Made by a program: the position numbers and the translations under genes
From: an uncultured Lachnospiraceae bacterium
GTDB lineage: Bacteria > Bacillota_A > Clostridia > Lachnospirales > Lachnospiraceae
Length of the DNA: 6,576 nucleotides
Direction of reading: 5' to 3'
Assembly (NCBI GenBank): GCA_946613735.1
Contig: CAMOFS010000091.1
Coordinates: forward strand, 1-6,576
Notes under the pieces: model-generated
Database searches by the model: none
The model's input: the letters and a program-made list of their open reading frames with translations, nothing else
What the model was told of the DNA's origin: nothing
In this document: one piece after another, positions 5,431 through 6,576 of the stretch
Layout of the letters: every line of letters begins with the position of its first letter
How positions within the stretch are numbered: the stretch's first letter is position 1

Positions 5431-6576
5431 ATGAGTAATTATCAGTATTATGAATATCAGTCAGATGACAATAATGGATATGCAAACCCTTACGGCAACG
5501 GAGGAGGCTATACTCCATATGAGACGCCCAAGCCTCCGAAGAAGGATCATAAATTTGCAAAAAAGCTGGGCAAGGTAACGGCTATAGCAGTTGTATTTGG
5601 ACTGGTGGCCGGAGTGGTGTTCCAGGGTTCGAGTCATCTCACCGCAAAGGTTTTGGGTGATGAGAACAAACAGATCGCAGCGGTGGCAGACGACGATTCT
5701 CCCAAGGGAAAGACCAAACAGCTTACCACCTCGGACCAGATAGGATCCACGGCGGTAAGTACGGCTACCGCAGTATCGGATGTATCGGATATAGCTGAAA
5801 ATGTGATGCCGGCCATCGTACAGGTGACGAATATGTCCATCACTGAATACAGGAGCTGGTTCGGACAGACCTTTGAACAGGAAAACCAGTCGGCGGGAAG
5901 TGGCATAATAATAAGCAGTGATGATGATTATCTCTACATAGCTTCCAACAACCATGTGGTAGAAGGGGCGCAGACCCTTACCATTACCTTCGTGGACGGA
6001 GCAGCAGTGGAGGCTGAGGTTCAGGGCACTAATCCCGAAAAGGATCTGGCAGTCATCAGGGTGGCAATGGATAATATAGAAAAGGACACCAAAGATGCTA
6101 TCAAGGTAGCAACAGTCGGAGATTCCGACTCCCTTAAGGTGGGTGAGTCATCTGTAGTCATAGGAAACGCAATGGGTTATGGACAATCCGTTACCACCGG
6201 TGTTATAAGCGCCTTAGACCGTGAGGTGACCTTTAGGAACAGCGAGGGCGGCACCTATACCAACTCACTGATCCAGACAGAGGCGGCTGTTAATCCCGGT
6301 AATTCCGGCGGCGCACTTTTGAATATGAACGGTGAAGTCATCGGTATTGTTTCCGCAAAATACGCTGACACCAACGTGGAGGGCATGGGCTATGCTATTC
6401 CCATCTCAGCTGCCCGTCCCATCATAGAGGGCTTTATCAACGGAACGGCAGATGCCGACAAGGAAGAAAAGATAAATGATGGAAAGCTCTCCGAGGCTTA
6501 TCTTGGAATAGCCGGAGTGGATATTGATGAGATGACGGCATACCAGTACAACATGCCCACAGGTGTATATGTTGCA
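5431..6576 (+). CDS. htrA: HtrA/DegP-type trypsin-like serine protease, 3' end outside the window
   Basis: 382 residues are visible and the frame is still open at the window end. HtrA proteases degrade or process misfolded proteins outside the membrane. A cytoplasmic N-terminus rich in Tyr, Asn and Gly (1-36) is followed by a basic patch and one membrane helix (about 48-65). A linker (66-115) leads to the S1C protease domain (about 118-336). The catalytic triad is intact: His175 in SNNHVV, Asp205 in EKDLAVIRV, and Ser292 in NPGNSGGALLN. The protease domain is of normal length. A PDZ domain begins near residue 355 (AYLGIAGVDID) and is cut off at GVYVA. The gene follows a terminator and so is probably controlled separately from the acidic protein, perhaps by an envelope-stress regulator. 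As the nearest secreted-protein protease it might handle the surface protein upstream, but that is conjecture. Confidence 0.95.
   Translation, partial: MSNYQYYEYQSDDNNGYANPYGNGGGYTPYETPKPPKKDHKFAKKLGKVTAIAVVFGLVAGVVFQGSSHLTAKVLGDENKQIAAVADDDSPKGKTKQLTTSDQIGSTAVSTATAVSDVSDIAENVMPAIVQVTNMSITEYRSWFGQTFEQENQSAGSGIIISSDDDYLYIASNNHVVEGAQTLTITFVDGAAVEAEVQGTNPEKDLAVIRVAMDNIEKDTKDAIKVATVGDSDSLKVGESSVVIGNAMGYGQSVTTGVISALDREVTFRNSEGGTYTNSLIQTEAAVNPGNSGGALLNMNGEVIGIVSAKYADTNVEGMGYAIPISAARPIIEGFINGTADADKEEKINDGKLSEAYLGIAGVDIDEMTAYQYNMPTGVYVA

Overview
The window looks like chromosomal DNA from a Gram-positive anaerobe of the Clostridia, most likely a member of the Lachnospiraceae (Butyrivibrio/Roseburia-like). 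This rests on codon style (frequent AGG/AGA Arg and ATA Ile), strong GGAGG-type ribosome binding sites, and the typical form of the sugar transferase, LCP and HtrA proteins. No alignment was run, so the taxonomic call is an inference. All five genes lie on the + strand, and there is no phage, insertion sequence with a transposase, CRISPR array, rRNA or tRNA.

Region 1 (1-1760) is the tail of an exopolysaccharide or cell-surface glycan operon. It holds the C-terminal part of a polyprenyl-phosphate hexose-1-phosphate transferase (the initiating enzyme), overlapping by 4 bases with a 445-residue GT2-type glycosyltransferase. The glycosyltransferase is unusual: it keeps the two-domain outline of the family, but the catalytic motifs of the first half are replaced and the front of the second half is missing.

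Region 2 (1761-2942) starts with a 74-base imperfect inverted repeat of REP/MITE type squeezed between the genes. A LytR-CpsA-Psr (LCP) protein follows. LCP enzymes move lipid-linked glycans onto peptidoglycan, so it is the natural last step for the glycan built by the upstream genes.

Region 3 (2943-5319) is a 187-base regulatory gap and a 729-residue secreted, highly acidic protein of unknown function. The gap contains a near-consensus sigma-28/sigma-D promoter (TAAA-N15-GTCGATAA), an A+T-rich stretch that could hold a sigma-A promoter, and a small hairpin in the presumed leader. The protein has a long signal peptide, a three-copy EDQGQ repeat, a 127-residue stretch with no basic residue, and a C-terminal domain that looks like a beta-sandwich.

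Region 4 (5320-6576) has a clear intrinsic terminator that overlaps a possible promoter, followed by the 5' part of an HtrA/DegP-type membrane-anchored serine protease that runs off the window in its PDZ domain. Together the window reads as cell-envelope functions: glycan initiation and extension, glycan anchoring, a large surface protein, and a surface quality-control protease. The best candidates for something undescribed are the acidic surface protein with its putative motility-type promoter and the degenerate two-domain glycosyltransferase.
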